This document shows positions 44,608 to 55,124 of a stretch of 64,000 bases of DNA, in pieces. Below the pieces are notes generated by a model. It was given only the letters and a program-made list of their open reading frames with translations. It was not told the origin of the DNA and searched no databases. Origin of the DNA: GCA-016699445 sp964555055 (GTDB lineage Bacteria > UBA10199 > JACPAL01 > GCA-016699445). Both the position numbers and the translations under genes were made by a program. The first letter of the stretch is position 1, and the number at the start of each line of letters is the position of its first letter. The DNA lies in assembly GCA_964555055.1 (NCBI GenBank), contig CAZKQW010000002.1, positions 186,001-250,000 on the forward strand, written 5' to 3'.

Positions 44608-44638
44608 GGTATTACCTCTTGATTAAAATGGTAACACC
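44608..44638 (-). promoter_or_regulatory. Operator-like repeats of the VapBC-like pair
   Basis: GGTATTACC (44608-44616, perfect palindrome around the central base) and GGTAACACC (44630-44638) lie 22 bp apart, about two helical turns, immediately upstream of the antitoxin ATG. This spacing suits two ribbon-helix-helix dimers on the same DNA face. Confidence 0.55.
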
Positions 44639-44653
44639 TCTAGAAATCGCTGG

Positions 44654-46108
44654 TCAAGATCTGGCCCGGGAGAGTAAGCTTTTGAAGATCAAAGCAAGGT
44701 TTTCAGCGACATCGCGCGCCACGAGGCCGCGGTCTCCGAGTCTTTGGGCCGCCAGATCGCCGGCGCGGCCGTGCAGCCAACACCCTAAAACCATGGCCTG
44801 CTCCGTTTCGTGTCCTTGAGCCAAGAGCGAGCCGATGATACCGGTCAAGGTATCACCCATGCCCGCTGTCGCCATCGCGGGGTTTCCCGTGCTGTTCACA
44901 TAGAGCTTACCCTCGGGAGTCGCCATAACGGTGCGGTAGCCTTTTAACAAAAGATAGACGCCGCACTTCTTAGCGAAAGCCCTGGCCATGCCAAAACGAT
45001 CTTTTATCTTTTTCCCCGTCAAACGCGCCATCTCTCCGGGATGAGGCGTGAGAATGATTGGCCTGCCCGACAGTCTCTTGAGAAGCTGAGGATCAATCGC
45101 CAACAAGTTAAGAGCATCCGCATCCAACACCATCGGTAGGCGTGTCTCATGAAGAACTTTCCTCAAAAAATCACGGGAACCGGACGAAGTGCCCATACCG
45201 GGTCCCACTGCCAAAGCGGTTTTTCCTTCAAGTATTTTTAAAAAACCTCTCCGGGAAATCTTTCCAAACTCGCCGTTTTTGCTCGCGGGTAAGGGCTCGA
45301 ACATGAGTTCCAAAAAATGCTTCGGGAATTTCCGGAACGCCGGTTCCGGCAAGCCGACCGTCACCAATCCCGCTCCGGACCTCAACGCCGCGTATCCCGT
45401 CAGCATGATGGAACCCGGTTTTTTTGCGGAACCTCCTAGAGTCAGGAGATGACCATGGCTGCCTTTGTGACTGGAGCGGCCGCGAGCCTTCACCCAGGGA
45501 CGCACGAAATCCTGATCCACCCAGACGTCTTTTATTTTTAATTTTTCGTAGACTTCCCGAGGATATCCGATGTCGACGGCCTCCAAATCACCGACCTTCT
45601 CGTAAGCCACCTCCTTGAGAAGACCCCACTTTACGACCCCGAATGTAATCGTGAGATCGGCGCGCACGCACATACCCTTCACCTGCCCCGTATCCGCATC
45701 GAGCCCCGAAGGCACATCCAAGGAGATGACGAAATGCCGGAAGCGGTCGAGAGAATTGAGATGTCGGATGGTCTCGGCCTGAGATCCTTCGAGAGCACGA
45801 GACAATCCAATGCCGAAGAGAGCATCAATGATAACGCCCTTCCGAGACGCCCATTGAAGAATGGGCGCGTTCACGGAGACGTCATATCCTGCCATTTTTA
45901 AATACCGGGCGACAACGCGACCGTCACCACCATTGTTTCCCGGACCCGCTAGGACTAAAAAAGGGGTGGACCTTAATGGAAATCGAGCCTTTAAAATCTC
46001 GGCGGCGCCCTTTCCCGCCCGTTCCATGAGTTCCACCGAGGGAATCCCGTAGGCTTGGGTCGTCAAACGGTCAGCTTCACGGACTTGAGAAACAGTGGCA
46101 ATACGCAT
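44654..46108 (-). CDS. nnr: Bifunctional NAD(P)H-hydrate epimerase / ADP-dependent NAD(P)H-hydrate dehydratase
   Basis: Repairs hydrated NAD(P)H: the N-terminal YjeF domain epimerises and the C-terminal YjeF_C (ribokinase-like) domain dehydrates. At 484 residues from ATG 46108, residues 1-205 hold LAGPGNNGGDGRVVARYL. Residues 220-484 hold VGPGMGTSSG, VLDADALNLLA, ILTPHPGEMARLTG and AGMGDTLTGIIGSL. The start shares one base with the pdxJ stop (TAATG). The frame extending to 46267 lies within pdxJ and is rejected. In Geobacter-like genomes acpS usually sits between pdxJ and nnr; it is absent here. Confidence 0.94.
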   Translation of the reverse strand: MRIATVSQVREADRLTTQAYGIPSVELMERAGKGAAEILKARFPLRSTPFLVLAGPGNNGGDGRVVARYLKMAGYDVSVNAPILQWASRKGVIIDALFGIGLSRALEGSQAETIRHLNSLDRFRHFVISLDVPSGLDADTGQVKGMCVRADLTITFGVVKWGLLKEVAYEKVGDLEAVDIGYPREVYEKLKIKDVWVDQDFVRPWVKARGRSSHKGSHGHLLTLGGSAKKPGSIMLTGYAALRSGAGLVTVGLPEPAFRKFPKHFLELMFEPLPASKNGEFGKISRRGFLKILEGKTALAVGPGMGTSSGSRDFLRKVLHETRLPMVLDADALNLLAIDPQLLKRLSGRPIILTPHPGEMARLTGKKIKDRFGMARAFAKKCGVYLLLKGYRTVMATPEGKLYVNSTGNPAMATAGMGDTLTGIIGSLLAQGHETEQAMVLGCWLHGRAGDLAAQRLGDRGLVARDVAENLALIFKSLLSRARS

Positions 46109-46830
46109 TAGGCAAGGAGGGATTTCATGTCTCGGACGGCCTGCTCTAGTCCGACGAAAATGGCTCGAGAAATGATAGAGTGGCCGATATTGAATTCGAC
46201 GATTTCTGAAATACGAGCGACGGCTTGGGTGTTGGTATAATGGAGGCCGTGTCCGGCGGCGACCCACAGGTCGAGCTCTTTTCCTTTTCGCGCAGCCTCT
46301 CGGATCCGCTCCAGCTCGCGGGCGGCGTCGGCTTCACGGTTCTGTTCTGCGTAGGCACCCGTATGGATTTCGATCGCGTCGGCTTTCAAAGCCTGCGACA
46401 AAACAACGTCGTCGACATCGGGATTGATGAAAAGGCTCACGCGGATGCCGGCTTTCTGGAAAGACGGGATCAGTTCGGCCAGGATCTTTCGGTGCTTACG
46501 TACGTCCAGACCGCCTTCCGTCGTGAGCTCCTTCCGTTTTTCAGGGACCAGAGTCACAAGATTGGGCTTCACGTCCATCGCGAACGCGATGATTTCCTTG
46601 GAAAGGGCCATTTCCAAATTCAGCTCGCTTTGGACCGTCTTCCTCAACAGTCTCACGTCGAAATCCTGGATATGTCGGCGGTCTTCCCTCAGGTGGACGG
46701 TGATTTGATCGGCCCCGCCTTTTTCCGCCAAAAGCGCCGCGCTCAAGGGATCCGGATATTTCGTACACCGCACTTGGCGCAGAGTCGCCACATGGTCAAT
46801 ATTGACGCCTAATTTAGCCATTTGTTTCAA
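46108..46830 (-). CDS. pdxJ: Pyridoxine 5'-phosphate synthase
   Basis: Forms pyridoxine 5'-phosphate from DXP and 3-amino-2-oxopropyl phosphate (DXP-dependent vitamin B6 route). The 240-residue TIM barrel has the family start LGVNIDHVATLRQVR, then GADQITVHLREDRRHIQD near 38-55, LVTLVPEKRKELTTEGGLDV near 95, EIHTGAYAE near 153 and AAGHGLHYTN near 194. It lies 14 bp after glmM and overlaps nnr by 1 nt. DXP is also the substrate of the window's Dxr. Confidence 0.96.
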   Translation of the reverse strand: MKQMAKLGVNIDHVATLRQVRCTKYPDPLSAALLAEKGGADQITVHLREDRRHIQDFDVRLLRKTVQSELNLEMALSKEIIAFAMDVKPNLVTLVPEKRKELTTEGGLDVRKHRKILAELIPSFQKAGIRVSLFINPDVDDVVLSQALKADAIEIHTGAYAEQNREADAARELERIREAARKGKELDLWVAAGHGLHYTNTQAVARISEIVEFNIGHSIISRAIFVGLEQAVRDMKSLLA

Positions 46831-46844
46831 TCCTCAAGATTTTT

Positions 46845-48191
46845 TCATGCAAGGCTTAACTGAATGCATTTGGAAAGTTGATCTGCCATCTTTTGGATCA
46901 TTTGATCATTCTTACCTTCAATCATCACGCGGACCAGAGGCTCCGTTCCTGAATAGCGGACCAATACCCGCCCTTCGTGACCCAGGGTTTGCTCAAAAGT
47001 CTTGATGAGGCTTTGAACTTCGGAAATGGCTTCCAGATCACGGCGCTCTTTGACCTTCACACCCGTCAACACTTGGGGAAAGGCCTTATACCGGGACACT
47101 AATTTCGAAAGGGGCACACGCCTCTCCAAGAGAATCCTTAACACCTGCAAGGCTGCCACGATGCCATCGCCCGTCCTAGAATGCTCTAAAAACACTAAAT
47201 GGCCCGAATTCTCTCCACCAAAGTTGTAGCGGTTCTGCCTCATAGTTTCGACCACATACCGATCGCCCACTTGCGTACGGACCAGCTTACCGCCGCATTG
47301 GGCGATATATTCCTCCAGACCTTGGTTGCTCATGACGGTGCTGACCAGAGTATTCTCGTTCAAGGCGCCTTTTTGGATCATATCCTCGGCGCAGATCGCC
47401 AAAATAGCGTCTCCGTCGACGATGTTTCCGTTCTCATCCGAAAAAATGACGCGGTCCCCATCGCCGTCCAAGGCAATCCCCAGGTCAGCGTTCGTCTCCT
47501 TGACCTTGCGTGCCATGGGTTGAGGGTGAACGGCCCCGCACTGATCGTTGATGTTTTGTCCGTTGGGTTCGTCGCTCAAGACCGTCACCTGGGCTCCGAG
47601 TTCACCGAAAATAACCGGAGCGATTTGGTATGTGGCCCCATGGGCGCAGTCGACCACCAAATGCAGGTTCTCCAGCGAAAGCTCTTTTGGGAAAGTCGAT
47701 TTAATAAATTCGATGTACCGACCGCGCGCGTCGTCGATTCGCTTCGCCCGCCCGATACGGTCTCCCGTCGGGAGTGAATCGAAATGAGGATTTAAAATAA
47801 GTTGCTCGATCTTTTTCTCCGTCTCGTCGGGAAGCTTAAAACCATCGGAATCAAAAACCTTGATGCCGTTATCTTGGTAAGGATTGTGCGAAGCTGAAAT
47901 CATCACGCCCGCGATGGCACGCATGGAGCCTGTCAAAAAAGCGATGCCGGGCGTCGGCATCGGTCCGACGAAGAATACGTCCGCGCCCCCCGAACAAGCT
48001 CCGGAAGCCAAAGCGTTTTCGATCATATAACCCGAAGCTCGGGTATCCTTCCCGATCAAAATATGAGGTTTATGCCCGTTACGAAAAACCTGCGCCAAAG
48101 CTCTCCCCAATGCCATGGCGATTTCACCGGTCATCGGGTATTCGTTCGCCACGCCACGGATCCCATCTGTCCCAAATAGTTTTCTCTTCAT
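46845..48191 (-). CDS. glmM: Phosphoglucosamine mutase
   Basis: Interconverts glucosamine 6- and 1-phosphate for UDP-GlcNAc, and hence peptidoglycan and lipopolysaccharide. The 448-residue protein has LFGTDGIRGVAN at the start, the phosphoserine loop VMISASHNPYQDNGIK (catalytic Ser near 100), the metal-binding LDGDGDRVIFSD near 242 and RYSGTEPLVRVMIEG near 417. It overlaps folP by 4 nt. In many relatives cdaA and ybbR lie between folP and glmM; they are not here. Confidence 0.96.
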   Translation of the reverse strand: MKRKLFGTDGIRGVANEYPMTGEIAMALGRALAQVFRNGHKPHILIGKDTRASGYMIENALASGACSGGADVFFVGPMPTPGIAFLTGSMRAIAGVMISASHNPYQDNGIKVFDSDGFKLPDETEKKIEQLILNPHFDSLPTGDRIGRAKRIDDARGRYIEFIKSTFPKELSLENLHLVVDCAHGATYQIAPVIFGELGAQVTVLSDEPNGQNINDQCGAVHPQPMARKVKETNADLGIALDGDGDRVIFSDENGNIVDGDAILAICAEDMIQKGALNENTLVSTVMSNQGLEEYIAQCGGKLVRTQVGDRYVVETMRQNRYNFGGENSGHLVFLEHSRTGDGIVAALQVLRILLERRVPLSKLVSRYKAFPQVLTGVKVKERRDLEAISEVQSLIKTFEQTLGHEGRVLVRYSGTEPLVRVMIEGKNDQMIQKMADQLSKCIQLSLA

Positions 48192-49013
48192 AAAAATGCC
48201 CCCATTTTTAAGCCATTTACCAAACGTTTCGTTTCGGCGACCTCATGGACTCGAAGGATTTGCACTCCTTTTTGGAGAGCTAAAACGCTCAAAGTAAGGT
48301 TCCCTATCCTCATCGAATCGACCGATTCCCCAAAAAGGGATTTAACGAAACGCTTTCGCGAAAAACCGATCAAAACAGGACATCCCAACTCTTGAATTTT
48401 TTTAAGATTCTGGAAAAGGCTCAAATTATCCTCGAACCGTTTTCCGAAACCAATCCCCGGATCCACGATGATATTCTCCCTCTTAATCATGGAGCGTACA
48501 GCTGACTCAATTTTATTCTTTAGAAAACCGAAGACTTCGGAGACGGCGTCTTCGTAATGAGGCGACTCCTGCATAGTTTGAGGCTTCCCTTTCATATGCA
48601 TGAGCACGATGGGGACGTTATAATGTCGGGCGATAGAAGCCATGTCGGGATCCCCCAGCGCCGAAACATCATTAATCCAGGAAGCCCCTTCTTCTAAAGC
48701 GATGCGAGCGACAGCGGCATGGCGAGTGTCGATCGAAATCGGGATTTTTAGGACCTGCGCTAGCCTTTTCAAGACCGGACGGACTCTGAGAACTTCCTCG
48801 TCTATGAAAATGGGTTGAGCTCCTGGCCGCGTGGACTCGCCCCCGATGTCAATGATATCAGCACCCTGTTCTTCCATCTGGAGGGCTCTGCGGTAAGCGG
48901 CTTCGGGATCCAAGAAGCGCCCTCCGTCGGAAAAGGAATCGGGCGTAACGTTCAAAATACCCATGATTTTGGGGAAGCTATCGGAAGGACTCTTCAAAAA
49001 CACCTGGGAGGAC

Positions 49014-49021
<8 letters not shown>
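48188..49021 (-). CDS. folP: Dihydropteroate synthase
   Basis: Joins p-aminobenzoate to 6-hydroxymethyl-dihydropterin diphosphate in folate synthesis; the sulfonamide target. At 277 residues from ATG 49021 it has IMGILNVTPDSFSDGGRF, IDIGGESTRPGAQ, PISIDTRHAAVA, WINDVSAL and IIVDPGIGFGKRFEDNL, all canonical. The start overlaps the ftsH end by 8 nt; the longer frame to 49150 is a basic low-complexity read-through of ftsH and is rejected. Confidence 0.95.
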
Positions 49022-50957
<1,936 letters not shown>

Positions 50958-51052
50958 AAGGGAGTCCTTTATCGTCCGTCGTACGCGGCATAGTTGCCGC
51001 TTAACGCCTTAAAAATCGGTAGCATAGCCCGGAAAAATAGATCAATAAACTA

Positions 51053-52075
51053 TTATTTCGAAAAATAAAAACGGCTCTTTTCCTTTCTTAAAATCATTCC
51101 CGGCAAAGAAAAGGTCTTTTCCTTCCCAGAAGGGTCTAAAGATGTCTCCAAGAACTTCAACATGGTGACGATACGGTCGAATGACAAGGTTTCTCCACCG
51201 ATTTCACGGATTATTTTCTGCAAAATCCGGTATTGAAGAGCCCGTGGCAGATCCCGAAAAAAGTCGAAGCGGCATCCCCAAGAACCGCTTTGCGTTCCTC
51301 CAATGATATCAACACCTTCATAAAAAAGACGTTCGGTGGTTTGTTCCAAAAAAGCCTCGTCCTCTTGGAGCAAATAAGTGTTCTTCGCCGTTCTCTCGAT
51401 GAATTGAGGGTTTTCTTTTTCTAAAGCATTTACTAGTGATCGGACTCGAGACCTCAGATACCTCCTATCCTTGTTCGAAGGGTCGCGAAAAAATTTGAGT
51501 TTTTTGCTTTTGGCGTAGTCGGCGATCTCGCGACGGGTCAGAAAAATCAAAGGGCGGATCAATTGAAAGATGCGCGTCTTCCCGGACGACTCGTCCCGAT
51601 AATCCCGAGACAGGGGAATCCCCGCGAGACCTTTAAGTCCGGCGCCTTGGATCCAATGGATCAACGATGTTTCGACCTGATCATCGGCTTGATGGGCGGT
51701 CGCGATCTTGGCGATCCCCAATGTTGCGGCTTGGGAAAAGAAAAATTCGTAGCGCAGCCGGCGTGCTCGGTCATGAAGGTTCTTTTTATGTTTCCAGGTT
51801 GCGGCTCGCCCTCGATGGAAATCGACTCGATGCTCGCGGCAGAAAGATTCCACCCCATCCCCTTCAGCTTTTGATTGTCTTCCCCTCAACCCATGGTCAA
51901 AGTGAAAAACGCTGATGCGCGGCCGGATCGACTTCGGCAGGGTCAAGGTTAGGTGCAGCAAAACCATCGAGTCTATGCCTCCCGAGACGGCGAGCGCGAC
52001 AGGTTCGTCCCGCGACCAAACGCTTCCTTCTTGGAGTGTCCGAAGAAATTTAGATTTCAATTCTTTGTCGGACAT
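51053..52075 (-). CDS. tilS: tRNA(Ile)-lysidine synthase
   Basis: Modifies C34 of tRNA-Ile(CAU) to lysidine so that it reads AUA. At 340 residues from ATG 52075 it has the PP-loop ATP pyrophosphatase motif ALAVSGGIDSMVLLHL near residues 28-43, the downstream FHFDHGLRG, and the signature ATAHQADDQVETSLIHWIQG. It is shorter than E. coli TilS, whose extra C-terminal domain is partly lacking. The start overlaps the vanZ-like gene by 26 nt; the longer frame to 52123 lacks family similarity. Confidence 0.93.
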   Translation of the reverse strand: MSDKELKSKFLRTLQEGSVWSRDEPVALAVSGGIDSMVLLHLTLTLPKSIRPRISVFHFDHGLRGRQSKAEGDGVESFCREHRVDFHRGRAATWKHKKNLHDRARRLRYEFFFSQAATLGIAKIATAHQADDQVETSLIHWIQGAGLKGLAGIPLSRDYRDESSGKTRIFQLIRPLIFLTRREIADYAKSKKLKFFRDPSNKDRRYLRSRVRSLVNALEKENPQFIERTAKNTYLLQEDEAFLEQTTERLFYEGVDIIGGTQSGSWGCRFDFFRDLPRALQYRILQKIIREIGGETLSFDRIVTMLKFLETSLDPSGKEKTFSLPGMILRKEKSRFYFSK

Positions 52076-52493
52076 AGGTCTCGATGAAAAGCAGCAGGCC
52101 ACCCATCGCACCACCCATTGCATCCACGATCAAGTCGGCAATCTCTGGCGAGCGGTGCGGCACGAAGGATTGGTGGAATTCGTCGGTAATTCCATACAAA
52201 AAAGCACCCAGAAGCCCCCACAGAAAGGTTTTACGCAGATGCCTTTGATGATGAAAAGGAGCCAAGGCGCGAGCGAAGAAAAAACCAAACCCCGTGTACA
52301 GGATGAAGTGACCGATCTTGTCGATGAAGGGAAAAACAGGAAGCGAGATGTCGGATCGGCTGGAGAGGAAGAAAAGGAAGGCCGCATAACCGACGGCCGG
52401 CAACCAGTAAAAAAAGATTAGGCTACATCTTATATTTCCCAAAATCCTCAGAGTTAAGTCCTTCGAGGAATTCGGCCCACTTTTGCTGGTCAC
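52050..52493 (-). CDS. VanZ-like membrane protein
   Basis: A 147-residue inner-membrane protein. The VanZ-like signature DKIGHFILYTGFGFFFA and GITDEFHQSFVPHRSPEIAD is clear, with about four hydrophobic segments. VanZ relatives confer low-level teicoplanin resistance in enterococci, but most chromosomal homologues have no known role. The GTG start at 52493 has GGAGAGAAG upstream and overlaps the nuclease gene by 71 nt; a TTG after that gene's stop region could be the true start. It lies between BFN and tilS. Confidence 0.85.
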   Translation of the reverse strand: MTSKSGPNSSKDLTLRILGNIRCSLIFFYWLPAVGYAAFLFFLSSRSDISLPVFPFIDKIGHFILYTGFGFFFARALAPFHHQRHLRKTFLWGLLGAFLYGITDEFHQSFVPHRSPEIADLIVDAMGGAMGGLLLFIETYVRQRIEI

Positions 52494-52956
52494 CCTTCTC
52501 TCCGTCCTTTTGGGGAACGGTCATATCGACTTGCCGCGATTTCTCAATGACTTTCTTGTCCACAAAGATGGGAGCGGACGTCCTCAATGCCATGGCGATC
52601 GCATCGGACGGACGGGAATCGACGGCAAACTCCGTATCGCCGTTTTTTTTCCCCCCAGAGGATTTAACGGAGACTTTCAAATAAATGCGCGCGTAGAATG
52701 TGTTGTCGCAAAGATCATTGACTTCCACCCTTTCGACCTGAACTCCTAGCGTCGTCAGGATATTCTTCATCAAATCATGTGTCATGGGCCGGGTGAGCTG
52801 GATCTTCTCGAGTTCCGTGGCGATTGAGGAGGCTTCGATCAGACCAATCCAAATGGGAAGCGCGCTCTTCTCCTCCATATCTTTGAGAATGATGATGGGC
52901 ATATTCGTAAACGGATCTATCGTTAATCCCGTCACCTTCATTTCGATTAAATTCAT
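52423..52956 (-). CDS. BFN-domain bifunctional nuclease family protein (DUF151)
   Basis: A 177-residue protein of the bifunctional nuclease family (DNase/RNase activity reported for plant members). Signatures: GLTIDPFTNMPIIILKD near residues 9-25, LPIWIGLIEASSIATEL near 32-48, MTHDLMKNIL near 58 and VDSRPSDAIAMALRTSAPIF near 112-131. ATG 52956 is chosen because the family motif begins right after it. In many former deltaproteobacteria this gene directly follows miaB, as here. The biochemical role in this organism is unproven. Confidence 0.9.
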   Translation of the reverse strand: MNLIEMKVTGLTIDPFTNMPIIILKDMEEKSALPIWIGLIEASSIATELEKIQLTRPMTHDLMKNILTTLGVQVERVEVNDLCDNTFYARIYLKVSVKSSGGKKNGDTEFAVDSRPSDAIAMALRTSAPIFVDKKVIEKSRQVDMTVPQKDGEKGDQQKWAEFLEGLNSEDFGKYKM

Positions 52957-53020
52957 GAGGAGATCCTGCTCTCCCCCTGAAACCCCCATCGATTAGAACG
53001 AGATTGGGATCGCTCGCTCC

Positions 53021-53051
53021 ATCGAATCAAACGGAATAAATCCGATTCGAT
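53021..53051 (-). promoter_or_regulatory. Structured hairpin between miaB and the BFN gene
   Basis: ATCGAAT (53021-53027) pairs with ATTCGAT (53045-53051); inside, CGGA (53032-53035) pairs with TCCG (53041-53044) around ATAAA, with a one-sided CAAA bulge. No T-tract follows on either strand, so it is more likely an RNA processing or regulatory stem than a terminator. Confidence 0.4.
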
Positions 53052-53077
53052 TCTTACTCGCTCGCTTTTAATTCCAT

Positions 53078-54424
53078 TCATGGGGAGATCCTCCCTTTCA
53101 ATACGAAAGCGGTCGCTTCCAAAACTTCAGCTTTGACTATAGCACCAACCAAAGAAGCGTCTCCAGGGAAATTCATTAAAATCCCCTGCGCGGTGCGTCC
53201 AAACACTCCGGAGTTGCGCGATTCCATGGCTTCGTTTTCAACCAACACCTCTTCCACACGCCCGACGCGGCTTTGGTTCAACTCATAGGAAATTTCCCTC
53301 TGCAAGTCCTGCAAGATCTTCAAACGGTCCTTTTTGACGTCTTCTGGGACGTCATCAAGGAAATTCATCGCTTCGGTCCGGGGACGCGGCGAGAAGGCGA
53401 AGGAATAGCTGTTATAATAACGCACCTCCCTCAGGACATCCAACGTCGCCTGAAAGTCTTTCTCGGTCTCACCCGGGAATCCGACGATGATGTCGGTGGA
53501 TATCGCGATCTCGGGACAAGCCTTCCTCAAGGCTTCCACGCGACGCAAATACGTATCGCGGGTATACGACCGACGCATGAGTTTGAGCAAACGGTTCGAG
53601 CCCGATTGGATCGGGAGGTGTATCTGCGGGCAAAGCTTCAGGTTACGGGCGTATTCCTCGATAAGCTCTTTCGATAGATCCTTAGGGTGAGGACTCGTAT
53701 AGCGGATCCTCCGGATCGACGTCTCCTCGTCGATTTGCCTCAGGAGTTTGGCGAAGTCCGTCTTCACCGGGAGCCGCTTGCCGTAGGAGTTCACGTTTTG
53801 CCCGAGAAGAGTGATTTCTTTCACGCCTTGGGTCTCCAGGCGTTGAATCTCGTCGACGATATCGCCCGGCATACGAGAGACTTCTTTACCGCGAGTGAAA
53901 GGCACGATGCAGAACGAGCAAGCGTTGTCGCAACCTTTCATGATGGTCACGTACGCCTTGGATTTGGACTCTGAGACGTCGCTCGGCAAAATGGACGTCG
54001 GGAACTCGTAATCCGCAAGATCGTAAAATTCCGTCCGCACGCTTCGGCGCTTCTTCTCCTCCGCATCGCGGACTAATTGGGGCAAAGCGCCCACGTGATC
54101 CGGGCCGATCGCGATATCTACGTAAGGAAAATGTTTTAAAATATACTCGCCGTCATGAGAAGCCACGCAACCAGTCACGGCGATCACCGGTTTCTGAGCC
54201 GGATCCTTCACCAACGCCATCTTCCCTTTGCGCGCTTTTCCGATGGCCGACATAGCCTTGTGGTAGGGCTTTTCCCGGATGCTGCAGGTGTTGATGACGA
54301 CGACATCCGCCTCCTGCAAAGCCGTCGTCTTGGCATAACCTTCCGCCCGCAGAAGAGCTTCCATCTTCTGCGAGTCGTGCTCATTCATCTGACAACCGAA
54401 GGTTTGGATGTAGAACGTGCGCAT
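53078..54424 (-). CDS. miaB: tRNA-2-methylthio-N6-dimethylallyladenosine synthase
   Basis: A radical SAM methylthiotransferase acting on i6A37 of tRNAs. The 448-residue protein has the N-terminal UPF0004 domain with three cysteines (TFGCQMNEHDSQKM, INTCSIREKP, VTGCVASHDG) for the second cluster. The radical SAM motif is MKGCDNACSFCIVPFTRG near residues 160-177, and there is a C-terminal TRAM domain. LLGQNVNSYGKRLP distinguishes MiaB. With TilS, TsaB and TsaE it makes four tRNA-modification genes in the window. Confidence 0.95.
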   Translation of the reverse strand: MRTFYIQTFGCQMNEHDSQKMEALLRAEGYAKTTALQEADVVVINTCSIREKPYHKAMSAIGKARKGKMALVKDPAQKPVIAVTGCVASHDGEYILKHFPYVDIAIGPDHVGALPQLVRDAEEKKRRSVRTEFYDLADYEFPTSILPSDVSESKSKAYVTIMKGCDNACSFCIVPFTRGKEVSRMPGDIVDEIQRLETQGVKEITLLGQNVNSYGKRLPVKTDFAKLLRQIDEETSIRRIRYTSPHPKDLSKELIEEYARNLKLCPQIHLPIQSGSNRLLKLMRRSYTRDTYLRRVEALRKACPEIAISTDIIVGFPGETEKDFQATLDVLREVRYYNSYSFAFSPRPRTEAMNFLDDVPEDVKKDRLKILQDLQREISYELNQSRVGRVEEVLVENEAMESRNSGVFGRTAQGILMNFPGDASLVGAIVKAEVLEATAFVLKGRISP

Positions 54425-54444
54425 CCGGAGACGCTTAGGATAAC

Positions 54445-54807
54445 CTAGAAATCCTTGTCCAGCTTGATGCGCGACATGATCTTGTCGACGCTTTCATCGT
54501 CTTGGAATCCGAAGGTCATGACGCCTTCGTCGAATTCAGACTCGAAACCGCCGCCGTCGCTGTTTTGGTTGGAGGCCACGGCCAAGTCGCCGCCGCCTGT
54601 GCGGATTTCTCGGCGAATGACGTCGACATACTTGTCGGGACTTTTTTTGCAGATGCCTTCGACGTATTTATTGAGTTTATCGGCGGCCTTTTTCTGTTTC
54701 TCGTCTTTGATTTTTTTCCAATTCTTCAAGTAATGGAGGCGGCAGTGCCCATGGGTCGTCTGAACGTTTTGACAGCCTTCTTCCATACAGATTTTGATTT
54801 TTGCCAT
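54445..54807 (-). CDS. Hypothetical protein with N-terminal Cys/His cluster (120 aa)
   Basis: I do not recognise this protein. The first 26 residues contain CMEEGCQNVQTTHGHCRLHY, a C-x4-C-x9-C-x3-H-type spacing with a further His, suggesting a small zinc-binding module. A basic Lys-rich segment follows (WKKIKDEKQKKAADKLNKY), compatible with nucleic-acid binding, then a Gly/Asn patch (GGGDLAVASNQNSDGGG) and an acidic tail (FGFQDDESVDKIMSRIK). It lies 20 bp upstream of miaB in the same direction, so a role tied to RNA is possible but unproven. Confidence 0.75.
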   Translation of the reverse strand: MAKIKICMEEGCQNVQTTHGHCRLHYLKNWKKIKDEKQKKAADKLNKYVEGICKKSPDKYVDVIRREIRTGGGDLAVASNQNSDGGGFESEFDEGVMTFGFQDDESVDKIMSRIKLDKDF

Positions 54808-54872
54808 GAGGTAAGTTGCTGATAGGACGAAATCTTTTCAATTTTCAACAAACTTTTTATCAACGCGACGCA

Positions 54873-55124
54873 TTAGTTTCCAGAGCCTGGATGACCCGCT
54901 TTTTTCAAGGCTTCCTGAAAGAGAGCTTGCTTGCGCATGCTTTCCGCCCTTTCCTTTTCAATCTCCTGGCGAAGAGAATCGGAAAGCACGTCCTTCGTTT
55001 TTCGCCTCACATACTTCCGTTCCCAATAACGGAAGTAAAAAGGAATGCCGAAGACCGCCACGACAAGCACAGTGAATATCACGATTTCGTACGTACCGAC
55101 CCGAAGTCCTTCCATCCCATTCAT
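54873..55124 (-). CDS. Small single-pass membrane protein (83 aa)
   Basis: I do not recognise this protein. Residues about 11-31 form one transmembrane helix (YEIVIFTVLVVAVFGIPFYF). It is followed by a strongly charged, helical cytoplasmic part (RKYVRRKTKDVLSDSLRQEI onward) with coiled-coil character and a short Gly-Ser end. The start overlaps the glnD stop by 4 nt, so translation is coupled to glnD. Genuine by position and composition; function unknown. Confidence 0.7.
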   Translation of the reverse strand: MNGMEGLRVGTYEIVIFTVLVVAVFGIPFYFRYWERKYVRRKTKDVLSDSLRQEIEKERAESMRKQALFQEALKKAGHPGSGN

